NCBI GenBank assembly: GCA_030704615.1
Contig: CM060733.1
Location: 1,798,001 to 1,862,000 of the forward strand
Source: Takakia lepidozioides
Taxonomy: Eukaryota; Streptophyta; Takakiopsida; Takakiales; Takakiaceae
Direction: 5' to 3'
DNA length: 64,000 bases
Of the stretch, positions 45,079 to 58,800 are shown piece by piece; position 1 is the first letter of the stretch; the number at the start of each line of letters is the position of its first letter. The notes beneath the pieces were generated by a model. The model saw nothing but the letters and a program-made list of their open reading frames with translations, was not told where the DNA came from and ran no database searches. The position numbers were made by a program, and so were the translations under genes.

Positions 45079-45301
45079 AGATTACAAATGTAGTTGCTTT
45101 CTTGTAGCTGTTGACAAAAATAGACAATAAATTAATACATGGGCGTTATGGTCAGGAGGTGGTTTTTTTGCCATTTTTGCACCTCCGTTAAATGGCAGAA
45201 TATTCGAGTAAGTAGCGGAATGCTCGAGTGGGTAGCAGAATGCAGTAGTTCGGAGAATGCTAGGGATGTTTCGGGCAGTTTCTGTAGCTGACCATAACGC
45301 G

Positions 45302-45412
45302 ATGGAACGGTCAGGGCCGGGCCATTCTGCCCCCTTCGCTGCGGGGAGGCCGAGACAAAATTTCAGGACGGGCAGCGAAAGGGGCAGAAAGGCCCGGCCC
45401 TGACCGTTCCAT
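45302..45412. repeat. Long GC-rich imperfect palindrome (hairpin)
   Basis: Left arm 45302-45342 (ATGGAACGGTCAGGGCCGGG, continuing CCATTCTGCCCCCTTCGCTG C) and right arm 45371-45412, its reverse complement with about three mismatches. The spacer is about 28 bases. As RNA it would fold into a stem of about 40 base pairs. No clear target duplication. Could be a foldback element core or a small-RNA precursor-like hairpin. Confidence 0.85.
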
Positions 45413-46204
45413 AGTACAGACTGTTTCCACCACAAACTAATCTAACTTACGGCAATATTTACATTGCCCAAACATGTGAATCGAAGATACCTCCTTTACA
45501 ATCACACATGAGCTGTGGGAAGGGTGATCCTCCCATAAGATCTTTATCACCTTTTTTGTAAATTAGTGTACCCCATATCTTGGGGCCCCCCCTTTTTTTT
45601 TTGGGCCATTTAGGACTGTCGGCATGATATTCTGAAAAAAGAAAAAGAAATTGGTTGGTCATATTAATAAAGTCTTCACTAACAGCAAGCCATAGAGATC
45701 TGTAGAATTCTACCGGAATTCCATCTGCCCCCGGTGTCTTAGAGTCTTAAGGTCATAGAGAACCGCCGCTAATTCCTCTTGAGAGACTGGATTAAAACAA
45801 AAGCGAGAAAGCAATCCAATATCGTATGTCTTTTTAAGAAAAAAAAAATAGTGGCCCTGAGAAATTTATTGAATTAAATTAATACCAATATCATATATCC
45901 AATATCCAACACGAGAAGCAGATGACACAGACGACAACACCAAACATCAAACAAAGATGTAAGTTAGAGCCAGAATGGGGCCAAATTCCTCTTAACCAAA
46001 AAAACAGACCATATCCCACTTCTCCTGGCCGCAAAACGCTAACCTTCCTTGTTTGATTTGTTCAACAGGCTCCGTCCCTGTTGTTTAAAAAAATAAAAAT
46101 AAAAATATCAATGAAGTTGTAAATTGGGTCAGTGAGTCGTTGAGTCCGCCCCCTCGTTGAGTCCGTATAGTCCTCATCGAGTCCCTATTTTTAAAGAAAC
46201 AAGA
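45413..46204. other. Gene-free stretch
   Basis: No exon seen. Holds CCCCCCCTTTTTTTTTTGGG at about 45587-45604 and a run of GAGTCC-type repeats at 46133-46190. Confidence 0.35.
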
Positions 46205-46380
46205 CACAAAGAAACGACAGAGCTGTGGCCCGGTGGTAAGACATCCTGTGCATTGGCCGGGTGGGTGTGGGGTTCAAACTTCAAACCCCTGTGTGCTTCC
46301 TTCGGGCCCGTTTGCCTTCATGGCCCTGAAAGGGGGGGTTCCCCCCCACCCCTCAAGGGAAAAAACATGAAAAACAAAAG
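46205..46380 (+). repeat. tRNA-like SINE head, family S3
   Basis: GTGGCCCGGTGGTAAGACAT (A-box-like), then about 35 bases later GTGTGGGGTTCAAACTTC (B-box-like). The body is GC-rich and ends AAGGGAAAAAACATGAAAAA. Single copy in the window, so the family status is uncertain. Confidence 0.5.
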
Positions 46381-47856
46381 AGACACGTTTGGGTGAGCAG
46401 AGTAAAATGTAGAGGAGCGATACAGAAAAGCAACGTATTGTGCGAGGGTGGGAGAGCTCAAGAGCTTCACCAGCCTGGGATGCTCACTGCCATCGCTGCA
46501 CAATTGTAGTTAACGTTGTAAGTGGCAGGCCCGCGTGACAATACTGCATCTCCCTTGATCTTTTGCATGCCTTTGTTTTTGGAAACTTTCATATTCGGAG
46601 TAAGAGACTGATGAGGGGCTGTAGTGGCTATCCCTCAAAACAAGCACTGCCGGTGCCCGGAGCTATGGTCTCCGAAGCACTTCTGCAATGACAGCTGGGA
46701 ATTTCAGAATTTTCACAAGCTTGTGTACATATTTGGAATCTTGCTATGCATTGGCAGACAAAATTGTACCTTGCACTATCATCTTGTAAGAGCTTCAAGA
46801 GATTCAAGGGGAAAAGTTTGTCGTTGTCACGAGAGAACGCAGTTACCACACCATCTCTAAAGGCATGTGGAGGGTTTCCCTTCTGATTGGGAAGCGTTAC
46901 AGTGTTTGTCTTTGGGAAGAAATCTGTCGGACCAACAAACATTGTCAATTGAACTGGAGACCTATGAAAATAATGCAGCGAAGCTTCCAGTGGACAAGAG
47001 GATGCTTGGTTATTAATTCAGTGTCCTTAGAACGATGCGTCGTAACGATTTTGCGAACCATGGTTGCGTCGCAGGTCACAAATCCAGTGTCATCCATCAA
47101 ACTCTCCTTTTTAGAATTCTGATTCGGTGTAGTCGTCAGCTAACTGCGAAGCGCTTGCTTGTTAGAAAACAAGAACTAAGGATGCCAACTTGCCCAGGAG
47201 GATGGACCTCTTATCAGAAATTTCCTGTTAGGGCTTGTGTCAAGTTCTGTGATTTGTATTATAGAATATTCAGTTAAGAAGGATGATATCTCTGGAATCC
47301 GAATCTGCTTCTGATACTCTTGGGGGATGTAGGATTTGTGAGGAGCTGGTATGGCACCAACCCAGACGACATTTCTCTCCATATCCAGGTACGCGGAGTG
47401 CATGTGTGCAGCCAAAAGACAACATACTTGACATCTAATGAAATTGAGAATCAAGGTGAAATAAAAATAAATTCTGTGACGTAGATTTTACCCAAACACC
47501 ACTGTATGCATAAGGCGATGCTTCCATAGCATATGAAACCTTCAGCAAGGATCAATTATACCTGAAGAGTTTTATAGAGTCTAGTCTACACACACATTTT
47601 GCTGGATTGCGAGGGGAGCAGGTTACGAGAAGGGCAGTCACTAACAAGAGCTAAGTTTCTGGCCAATGCTTTCCGGGTTTACTGGCAGCAATCTGTGGAT
47701 GCTGTGAGCCTGGAAGATGGAGGGATGGGTGCCTGTGCCAACAAGTAAGTCATGGCAAGGCAGCTTGGAGCCAGGCAGTTACTGGGCCAGCAGGGGAACA
47801 AACATCACAATGTCCAATCACCTAAACCCTTCATAGGCTATACTATGAACGTCTCC
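46381..47856. other. Stretch without a recognisable gene
   Basis: Minus-strand open frames at 46948-46628 and 47454-47176 (the latter containing YLDMERNVVWVGAIPAPHKS) have protein-like composition but match no family I know. They could be exons of the same unidentified minus-strand gene as 47857-48060. Confidence 0.3.
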
Positions 47857-48060
47857 TTACCTGAGGACTGAAATATCCAGCATCATGGGTCCTGAGTTTC
47901 TAAGAATCAGCAACCTCAACATCTCGTTGGCTGAAGTTCTGTAGCTCCTGTCTCCTTGTGCATCCTGAGGGGAATCCACTTGGCCAGCCACTAGTATACA
48001 AAGATTGTGGCCAATGGTTCGGTGCCTCATCTCAGTGGATGGCTGAATTGAGTGGTTTGA
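47857..48060 (-). CDS. Possible exon of an unidentified minus-strand gene
   Basis: Open on the minus strand (MRHRTIGHNLCILVAGQV, then SYRTSANEMLRLLILRNSGP and MMLDISVL) and ending in a strong donor, CAG|GTAAGG, at about 47857. The upstream limit is not defined. I do not recognise the protein. Chance remains a real alternative. Confidence 0.3.
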   Translation of the reverse strand, partial: SNHSIQPSTEMRHRTIGHNLCILVAGQVDSPQDAQGDRSYRTSANEMLRLLILRNSGPMMLDISVLR

Positions 48061-49185
48061 CCGAGGTATGGTCTCTAGAAGTGAATAAGGACCCAAGTTG
48101 TCAATTTTGAAGATGCTTGTTTGCATAGGTCAGTTTGGTTAGAACTGTGGCAAGTGTAGGAGAAAGCAAGAAGGTGGGCCTGGCAGCCTCTTCTGGGCCA
48201 CCTGTAGCAGCACATGGAATTCTGATTTTGATTCTGATTCTGCAAACGGAGCATCCTGATCAAGGAGTGGGGTCTGTACGTTTCTCACACAAGCCTCACA
48301 CCCCTATATTCAACTGTAGGTCCTCACTAAATGGAAGATGAACTTCAGATCTCCTTTTCGGTATGTGCTAAACCCTGTGAGGGTTTATGCAATATATGTG
48401 TACTGTACATTTCTCCCACCACCTTCAACCTGTTGGACCGGCGAAATTGAAGAAGATCAAACTCAACTCACTTTGTCTAAACAGTTCTTAAGGCAAAGTT
48501 CAAAAGTGATAACTGGATCATAGATGTACTGCACACTGCAAGGGCATCTGATAGGTAGCATGGGGCCGATGGCTCCCATTTGGACATTCAACTATTCATA
48601 ACTGGATAGATTGTGTTAGCAGTCTGGCATGGCACGGCACTTCCAGCCACATGTACATGTTCCCGTTGGGATGATTGAATGGGTGGCATGGTGGGTGCAG
48701 AGTTACTGGGGTGTCTCTGGCTGCTGCATCCTGCAAAGAAAAACCACTGCACCTTGGACAGGTATTTAATGTATTTTATCTTAATGTTCAGTTGTGCATT
48801 CCTTTTCTGAATCTTAGAAGTCCTGGTTAAGTACCGTCGTAGCAACCGTTTAGGTAGTATTGAGGACTTATTGGCCCTGGAGCGTTTATTTCTTGCTTTC
48901 AGAGGCGTTCAAGGCAACCATGAGGCACTGCTTTGTTTTTGGATGTATCTCAACTTAGAAAGTTGTGGTACTGCTGGATTAATGAATGTTTGGAAACAAA
49001 CTCTCTAGATTCTGCCGTGTTATTAGTTAACTCAGCTGCAATCCATCTTGCAGGGCACCCTGTCGAAAATTTCCCCTGGGGTTAACTAACCTTGTAGACA
49101 TTCACAGTTGCTGATTTCTTTTGCTGATTGGCCAGTGGGACACCCAATCAGTAACCAAGCAGCTGTGCTATTCACACTGTTGAGG
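48061..49185. other. Gene-free stretch
   Basis: Nothing I can support. A short GATTCT/GATTTT repeat at 48222-48240 only. Confidence 0.35.
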
Positions 49186-49400
49186 AGATGGGCTAGGCTA
49201 CCTGCATCTCTCTTCCCAAGACAGTTATAAACCTTTACTGAATGGTCTAGCCTACCTGCATTTCTCTTCCCAAGACAGTCCTAAATCTTTACTGAAGCAA
49301 GCTCAGCATAGAGCCATTTGCAGTGGGCTGACATTTGAACCATCTGAAGGCAACTGTGAATTTTTCTTCCCAAGACAGTTTTAAGTTTTTTCTTGAACTC
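49186..49400 (+). repeat. Minisatellite, unit about 62 bases, upstream of the PEPC gene
   Basis: Two good units and a partial third around the anchor TCTCTTCCCAAGACAGT (about 49209, 49263 and 49363), each followed by TAAA.CTTTACTGAA or a variant. Overlapping repeats of GCATTTGAAC...TCTAAA occur at 49330 and 49430. It lies about 0.4-0.6 kb before the proposed start codon of the PEPC gene. Confidence 0.6.
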
Positions 49401-49801
49401 CTCAGTTACATCATGCCATTTTGCAGCAGGTTTGCATTTGAACAGTCTAAACAAAGGCAACCATGGCACTTGCAGGTGCCAAGGAGCAGATTGTGTGGAA
49501 GCGTGGACCCTTCCTCAGTCTCCTTTTCTCGAGGAGGATTACTAATCGATGGTCATGTGTCTCTGGGAATCACAGTTCGTGCACCCTCCCGAAGGTTCAA
49601 TGCTGCCTGGACCTGGACAGTAAAGATTGGTTATGGTAGATTTATTAACTTGCTGATTAAAATTCACATCTGGCTACATAACCTGACTTCAGTTGATGGT
49701 TGTTGAACAGTGATTGATTCACACACATTCATGGGGATTGCTTGGTCATTTGAAAAGGTTAGACTCATACACTAGTACACACCTCTAACATCTCAAAGTT
49801 T

Positions 49802-52800
49802 ATGTACAGGAGAGGCTTAGGTGCCAGGGCAAATGTAAGTCCAACTCCCATCCCACCAGGCCCAAGTTCACGAGCTGTGGATGAACCAGATACGGCAGCG
49901 CCCAAGCCAAAATCTGGTGGAGCAATTGTAAATGGGGATGGACGGGTTTCATCTTCCTTGGCTGAAGCAGCATGGCCCAGGCAGATGCATTCTGAGCAGG
50001 ATGCGGAATTCTCCTTGTCTTTTGACAATGAAAGCACCCCTGGCCTTACTGTGGTCAAGATTCAAGGGGTGGACCAAGAGAATCTGCTAGCAGATGTAAC
50101 CAGCAGCTTCAGTGAAATGAGTTTCAGGCAAGTCAAACTTCCAGTGGTGCTATTTTCAGTACCATTCTTATTTTAGTAACAGTGACTCAACACGTCTGCT
50201 CAATGCCTGCCAACCAAGTAAAGTGATGTGGGGTTGAGGGCTGCACAAGGGAGCTTCCAGTGGTTGCGTCTGTGCTCTCTCTCTGTTGTTTCCTTGATCT
50301 TGGAGAGAAGGACAAGATACATCTCATCTACTTGTGTGCCCAACTTGGTCTTTTCTGCACCCCACCCCTCCACCTCCCACCTTTACTCATAGGCTACGTC
50401 CCATTCCTCTGCAGGTAACTTGGGGTACTCCCCCTGCGATCACTATCAGCCAGGGATGAAACCAAAGATCATTTCTATAAAGCTAGATCTACTGAAAATT
50501 TGCCAATTGTTGGGAGCTTATCTTGAAATGACCTGGGCAATTATAGTTCTTCATGCCCACCTATCTCCAAGGATAAATTTCACGAAATTCTCAAGCAAGA
50601 ATTTGTGCTTAAGAGTCACCCTTTTGTTTCAATTGCAACAGTGTGCAGAGTGCAAAGCTGCTGACACAGAATAATCGCACACTAGACGTGTTTGTGGTTA
50701 TGGATATTGAAACCAAGGCAGCCATTCCAGAGGAGAAGTGGGGACATATAAAAGAGAAGATATTGTCCAAGCTGAAGCTACGCAAGGTCCTCAATACCGC
50801 TCTTGACGACCCCAAGCTTGTGGAACAGGTCTGCAAGCATTAGCCATAGTTGCCTTGCCCTTGGCTTGGGTTTTCGGATGACCTCCCCCCTTGGCCCCCC
50901 GGATGGACAGTTGCACCCTACAAAGGGGATGATTGGTCCAGAAGATGGAGTGAGGGATATGATTTGCATATATCGTAGGTAGTCCTTGAACTTTTTCCTC
51001 AACTGGTACATGGGCGATTAGCTTCAAAATATGGTGTTGAATTTGAGAGCCTTTGATAGTCGTTTCTAGGGAGGGAGTGATGTCATAAGACTGGGGGATT
51101 GGAACAGGTGGCGTTCCTTACATCTGCATTGGACAAGGTGGTGAGGGCAGACAGCAGACCTGAGGTGGTTGAGGCAGTGAGTACATGCTCTTTACTCTAA
51201 ATTTGTCCTCTTAAAGTGTAAATGTCTTTTGCTCTATGGGAGAAGGACAAAAGTGTGGCAATGCTTGAAGGTTTACTTGGAGGTGAGGATTGTGGTTGGT
51301 AGGCTTACTATTTGCAAAGTGGGTTTGAGCAATTACGATACAAGGAGGATCCGCGCAAGCGAGCTGACTTGCTGCGCTATATCGACAAGATGGAGCAGCC
51401 CATGGTAATTCTTCCCCAATTTGTGTCGAGATGTAAGAGTAGAACACTCTGGTATGCAAGTCAACATTGTTCCTGTTGCTTTGTTGTCACTTCGGTTACA
51501 TCAACCAGGCCTTTTGTGAGAGGTAAAGCTTGGGGAGGGGAGGGTGGGCAAGAGGGGCCGAGAGCATGAAGGAAGGGAGACACTAGTCCCTGTGCAGATT
51601 TTGTGATTTCACAGAACATGAACCTAGCCTTCTGCCTTAAAAGTGAGGGAAGGGGAACAAGAATGAAACACAGATTGGTCAATAGGAGAACTGGCCCCAT
51701 ATCATTCGAGACTTCTTGTCCGTTGTCGCTCAAGTTTCTCAAACTGGCTTTGAGAAAAATATTGTGCAGAGAAAGTTCAATTTCTAACTCTTCTGATGAA
51801 CCTGTTTTGCAGATTACTGCAGTGATAAGGTTATTCTACTTGTATTCGTCTCTTTTAAATGTTGCGGATGAAGCTCATAGTCACCGGCAACGACGAGAAC
51901 AGGTGAAATTTGTGTCTCTAATGCTCATGTGTTTATCATTCCTGTGTTTTAACTGGCTTTTGTTCCTTCTGATTTTGAACAGCTTGAGGTATAGTGTCCT
52001 CATCCTTCCTACCTTTCATACTTTTCTTGGGCATACTGTTGCACTAACCATCTCTCACTTCCAACCATTTAGTTTCTGGGCAGGCGTCATTTATTCAGTC
52101 ACATACTGCATAGTTAACTCGTATCTCTTAGAATGGTTGCAGGTCTGGGCTAGCAGAAATGCAACACCACTGTGGTATGCATCGTTTGACCATACACTGC
52201 GTTTGTTCAAAAAGGTTGAAGTGGGTGCTGCAGAGCTCCAAGATCTACTGAACAGGACTGAGGTAACAAAGAATGCCATTGTAATGTTTGTGGATGAATG
52301 TATTTGGAGAAGACTCCGGCTGAAATTCGCATAACTAAGAGCCACTTCACCTCACGGTAACTTTCGGGGGTGAGTTCTAGATGGTGGATTGTTTATATGT
52401 ACTAGTGGGTTGTCTCTTTGTCCTCTTTATATGAACTGATATCAGCATTTCTCAAGTGTAAGAACTGATGATGTCTGAATCTCTTACTGATGAGATTCAA
52501 CATGCCATACATTCATTATTGATGTGCAAACAGTAGTTCGAAAAATTCTTGCATCACCTTTGTTTATTTTGATGTTCTTTTAGTGCTCAGATGAGCACCT
52601 TTACGTCCTTCATACTTCCTTAGTGCCTGGCAGGAATGACAATGGGTTGTGTATGTGGGCTGCCAGTAGAATTTTCCTCTGGTCTGCTCATGTATTTGAG
52701 ACCTGTACATCCTTACACCTTCTTTGGTAGGTGAGAATAATGGTTGAGGTGTGGGTGGGCTATCAGTATAATCCAGTGTTCACAGCACACCCCACAGAAG

Positions 52801-55800
52801 CTCGCCGCAGAGAAATCTTGACATGCTTACATCGAATCTTTCTGCTTTGCAATGATCGTGAGGTGACTCCTTTTCTCTTTCTGTGGGTTGGGCTGTTGGT
52901 GCATTTACCCAATGTGGCTTGTCTATCTATGGAACAGCAGGTCCAATTTCCCCCCTTCCAGTGGTTGTTTACTTTGTACCTCAGGCCCTCGGGAGGCCCA
53001 TAGGGATTAGATAGTTTCTTCCTTTAAGATTCTTCTTCAATTCCGCCAACTCCTTTTTTGTTTCGTCTCTCATGTTTTTTCCATTTTGTCCCATAAGCTC
53101 TATGAGCTTTCCGCGGACGTTATAAAGTACCATGTCATTTCATTTCTTCAAAGAGTGCTTCATTGAAGTATCTAAACCCTGATGTTCTCAATGAGAGTTA
53201 TTGATCATATAGCGTGTAGGCAATCCGGGTAAATTTCGATTCTCAAATAACTAGCTATCCAATAGCAGGCCTCTTATCATGGTACTCTCTTAAATGATGT
53301 GGACATGGCTATGCAGGATCCCCGACTGAGTCCAGCACAGAAGACAGAGGTGGAAGCTGAAGTAGAAGCTGAGGTTTGTTCAGTTGACATGTGCTTAGAA
53401 GGTCTGTCTGTCTTGTTTCAAAAAGCAGTGAACAGTGACAGACAACAAAAATCAAGGAAGTTTATGAATCGACAGAGTGTATAAAACCACATAGCAGAAA
53501 AAAGAAAGGCAGTGACAGAGGGGTCTTTGTTCTGTTTTCTCATGGCCTCTGGCTATGCAGACCATACTAATGGTGAACTTATCACAACATAGGGTGAAGA
53601 AGAAGAAAACAGAAACTTATTATCACTGGATGAGACCCAGAGGGCCTAGGACGAATGAGTAACAAACAAACTAACATACAAACCTTTTAGCAAACTTCAT
53701 TTTTGAAGGACCAATGGGATAGAATAGGAAAACAAGAATGAAATGAAATGGTACTTTATAACGTCCGCGGAAAGCTCAAAGAGCTTATGGGACAAAATGG
53801 AAAATAAAGAGAGAGGAAACAAAACCTGAGCCAAAAATCAGCCCAAAAGCAACTACTGCTCAAGGGATTGTCTAAGGGGCAAGGCCTTGTGCAGGTAAGC
53901 TGTCAAGCATTTCTGATCTTCATAGTGGAAGACTTCAGTGAGAGATTGAGTTCCACAGAATAGACAGTGGAATCTCCCACGGATCTCATAATATAGAGGG
54001 CAATAAAAGAAGAAGTTTTCCGGTGCAAGCTGGGCATAAGAAAGAAAGAAATGAAAGGAAGAAAGTACACTTAGGGGGCCCAGAAGGAAAGAGAAACTTT
54101 ATACATATAACTTGGCAGGGGTGCTTTATTGCAGATCGAGATACTGTGGAGGACAGATGAGATGCGAACAAAGAAACCAACGGTTCTGGAAGAGATTGTA
54201 ACAGGGCTTGATTACTTTCGCTACTCCCTTTTTGAGGCTGTCTGCACTACCTACCGATATGCTGAGAACTCGTTGAATGTGAGTGTGAAACCTCAAATCC
54301 TGTCTTCTGCATTCTAGGTGACTATGTGTATGCACATATGAGGGTCTTCACCCCTTTGCCATTGGTAGTGCTTTCATTTCTGTTAATTACTGATTGACAT
54401 GTTCAAATTTTATCGGGCCAGGCAATCTATGTGGGTGAGGGTGTGGTGGTACCCAGTTTCATCAAATTTGGTTCTTGGATTGGTGGCGATCGTGATGGAA
54501 ATCCCTTTGGTGTGTAATTGAAATCCTGCAACTCTTCCAATGTTGATTCATCGTGAGATTTTTGGCCAATACTTTTTTTGTACAGGACCATAGGGCTTCA
54601 AAATTGCAACAGAACTACCAATCCAAGTGAATATATGTACTTTGTATTTACTCCTGCAAAAGCATCCGAGGGAGTTGGACAGTCTGATTGAAAAAGGACC
54701 TAGGATTTTATCATTAACTGTCGGTTGGAGGTTTGTTGTAGTGGCCTGCCCTTGTTAGTTATCATAGGGGCTACCAATTGTTCAAACTCTTGTTTGATGG
54801 ACTGATGTGTAAGCATATGACAAAGGAAGACCTCTGGTATCCAGCAGGACTTATAGCATTCTGTTGTTTACGCCCAATGGCAACTCACTGATGTTCATGT
54901 GGGGCCAGTGTTACCTGAAACCACATTCATGGCTGCGCTGCTGCAAAGTCGACTGATTCTTGCAGAATACATCCGCCGCTGCCGTACCTGCCAGGTGGAC
55001 GCTTTTTAACGTTATGAAGTTGCTTCTTCTTTTCATCTCTGCCCTGGGAATGCATCTTTCAGCTGGGAGCAGTTGCTTCTTTTTCGAGGAGTGTTGTGAG
55101 ATCTGTATCCAGTGCATTCTTTGATGGTTCTCAAACTTTTCTCATCTTGGGATTTTCTAAGATGGTTTGATGATTGGGAACTTCCCCACTAGAGCTAGCT
55201 AGTAAATGGACGATTACAAATTTTGCCTACCTGCAATCGTCAGGATATGATTCCCTTCCCTGTACTGTACACGTTTTCCTCATTAGTAGAAAAAAAGATT
55301 GCTATATAAGGTTTTAGAAGTTCTTATTCCAATTCAAGAGTTGCTATGGTAAGCTTGCCGAAGCAAAGAAGCGGGTAAGCCTATGGGGGAATCCACCCAG
55401 GAGCCTGATGGATCACAGTCAGTGAATGAGTTACATGTACAATCAGCGTGCTGAGTGTGCACTGTCTTGCGTTGCAGGACATGCTCACGCACTCGCTATT
55501 GGTATGCAAAGTGTCACAGGAGCTGCTAGACAACCTAGCAGAGGACACAAAAGTGATGGAGCAAATCCCATCTATCCGATTCGATGGTGCCGATGACCAG
55601 GTATGTCGCTCATAATCAGGCAATGACCACATCTTGATCTCACTTTGGCACTAGGAACATCAACTGAAGTGGGAAAGGGCTTGAGAACGTCCACAGGAGA
55701 CTCAAATATCTTGTGAAAGATCTCTCACTATAAAGAAAGGAGCAACTAGCCGGAAAAATGTGAGGCCCACATAATTCGAATTGCCTTTCTTTACTTCCAC

Positions 55801-58800
55801 GGGAGGGCGCATGGGTCGAAGTAGGAGAGGCATGAGGCGATGGAGAGAAAATTTGTTGTTTGTGAAGTGCAGCGAGAGTTAAAGCCCTCATTGCCAGAAA
55901 CAGTACGCAGCACCAAACTCTCATTGCTATTGTCTGCCAGTGGACTAAAATGGACCTCTTATCATTATTGCAGGAGCCATATAGATTGAAACTAAGAGTG
56001 ATGAGACATCGGCTAGAGCAAAACCTTCGTATTGTGAATGCTGGCTTGCGTGGACTAGGGAAAGCTGGCATTCGTGACGAGGTGTGATTTGTGAACCCTA
56101 TCCTTCTTGTGGTTCCCATTTTCGTGTGGTTCAACGGTAGTAGAAGACATCTTTTGACTGCCCTCAGATTGTGGGAGTTGTCAAAAAACATGAAATAAAA
56201 TCAAATGAAATGGTACTTGCCAAAGTCACTTGTTATGCCAAGGCAGAGGCCAGCAGCTAAAATTTTATGTCCAAAAGAGAAATGAAATGAAATGGTGCTT
56301 TATAACGTCCGCGGAAAGCTCATAGAGCAGTTTCTTTCTGCATAGAGAGAAGGAATGATATGGTACTTATAAACGTCCACAATGTAACAAAAGAAAGAAA
56401 CTCTACTATATACTGTAAACAGGGGCCCCAAGGACCCAGGGGACCAAGTAAACAAGAAGAAACCACTTCAGCAAACATGAAACACCGAGCACCACTTGGC
56501 ATGCCACTGGCAGCCGGATGGTGTGAAGGAGTCTTTGGTTGACCCTTAGATTTTATGTTAGACATATTTTGAGATGGTTTTCCTCACAGAAGACAACAAC
56601 GTAGATGTTGCACATTGGCTTGGATGTTGGCAGACACAAAAGGCTCGGTCATCTGAGTCAAAGCATAGCCCTATGGAGCTGGGCTTCATCTTGAAAACAA
56701 GCAGACTGCTGGCTTGACTGATGTGTCGAGTGGTGGATGGTATGGTGGGCATGCAGTTGCTAATAGACATTGAGTACAACCTGGATGAGATTCCTGGACT
56801 GGATCCCAAAAAGGATGCCTATACCAACGAGGATGAGTTTCTTGAAGATCTTAGGCTCATCGATGTGAGTCTTTGTCAGTCATATCTCAGCTTGTGCTTT
56901 GAAGTTGGAGACATCTAGGTCCTTTTACCTGCCAAAATATATATTTTCTTTGCTGAAAATCCTCTAACCTTAGATCAGTACTTCTCAGTGCTTTTTTGGC
57001 TACCTTTAAATGTAAGTATGGAGATATCTCGATATTTATGAGGATATCCTCTTCAAGGCACCTATAAGGGCATGCCCCGTGAAGTACAAAGGGGTTGACC
57101 CCGTACTGACATGAACAGGTGACAGTACAACTAAATCCAATACAACTGGGGGATCCACTATGGTTCTTTTTTAGAGATCTCAACATTGAGGGTTGTTGGA
57201 TTTTGTTAGCAGGGTTTGTTAGTGTGTTCTTTTCTAAACCTTGTGGGGGGTGAAAATTTGCAGCCCTGTGGCATTGTTCCCTGTGAGGAGGGATCAATTC
57301 TGCTTGTGCTTATGATATTATTCCATTCCCCTACTATGTACTTCTTTGGTGGGCTCTGCACGAAGGACTCAAGTCTAATTTTCCAGATCTTGTGAGTCTT
57401 TCACAGGGCAGTTCTGCATTAATTGTTGACTTGGTCATCACAGTTCAGATAAAAACCAGGCCAATCTTAGAAGATCATCGCTATGATGTCCTTCTTTCAT
57501 CTCCCCAGGTGGTGTGCAAGACATATATTATTACCTTACAGACAGTTTTGTGTACGCCCTGGAAATTTGCAGAGGTCATTACGAAGTTGCGGAGATATAC
57601 GACTGGCTGATAGCAAGCTAAAGGACCTTATTCGCTTGGCAGAAACTTTTGGGTTCTATCTCTGTGCTCTTGATGTCCGTCAGGAGTCGACAGTTCATTC
57701 ACAGGTAGGCTACCTTTTGACAATTCTGAAGCAGTTTTCTTGTTCTGTTTCAAGGCGACAGAGCTCTGAGCTTTTCGTTGGGTGCAGGCCACAGACGAAT
57801 GTATGCGGCTTTTGGGCTTGGCTGAGAACTACAGCTCGCTGTCTGAGGCAGAGCGCATGAACTTACTGGCTGAAACAGTGTCAAGGCCACCCCCCTCGGA
57901 CAAACTTGAGGTGGAAATAACATCTTTTTGGATGAAGCTCCGTGTAGTTACAGTTTTTCAGCCTACCCAAGTGGATCTTCTCAAGTGGATATAAGGGGAG
58001 GGGAGTTCTATCCTTTGGGAGTAAACCTGCATTTGTGCTTGATTTCAGGAATTGCTGCGGTTGATGTCAGAATCGACGAGACAAGTGGTGGACTTGTACG
58101 TTGTCTGTGCGGACATAATGGACACCATATCTCATAAATCAATTTCTTCTTATGTCATTTCCATGACTCGCCAAGCATCCCATGTGATGGAGGTCTGCCC
58201 AACTTTCCGATCTTTGTCTAACATAAATGTGTATCATTTGTAAGAACTTGAGAACTGGCATTTCAGCCTTTGGTCTATTCACAATGATCAAGAACAGACT
58301 CTTAAGTTAACTGGGAGCTTCTTTCAGCCCGTGTATGTTAATTAGGTTATCTCTCCCTCTCTCTCTTTCTCTTTGAGAGAGCGATCAAACTGGGCAAACT
58401 GGGCACGGGGTCAGTGGCCACAAGGCTACGGCAAACAACGCCTTATGAGTACATTCTTTGAGAGAACGTAGTCCCCTCACCTCTGTTCACCAACTTTCAA
58501 AATCTCAAGGCTGGGCCTAAAGCCCTGCCACTGTTGGGGTCTAACTGTTGGGCAGTTGACACACAGCAGATTGATGTTTGTGTGAAGGGCTGTATAGTTA
58601 ATCTGGAAGACCCAAACTAATCACTTAAATGTCAGTAAGTCCCACTGCTGGAGTGAGCCACTCACAATGGTAGTGTCTGCTCCCTTTTGTTCCGCCCAAA
58701 CTGGGTGTGGGGTATGGCCACAAGGCTATGGCAAACAACACTTGTGAGGACATTCTCTTTGTAGTTCTTTGGTCTGATCTTTTCTATGATTTCAACGCTA

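Noticed and set aside
49463-49619. Upstream first exon of the PEPC gene starting at ATG 49463
   Set aside because: The open frame looks plausible, but its donor phase does not fit the next exon in any frame without a stop.
52731-52748. Separate mini-exon (18 bases) before the catalytic-His exon of PEPC
   Set aside because: A GT follows and an AG precedes YNPVFTAHP, but the frame is open through the whole 52731-52862 stretch; a single exon is simpler. Transcripts could overturn this.
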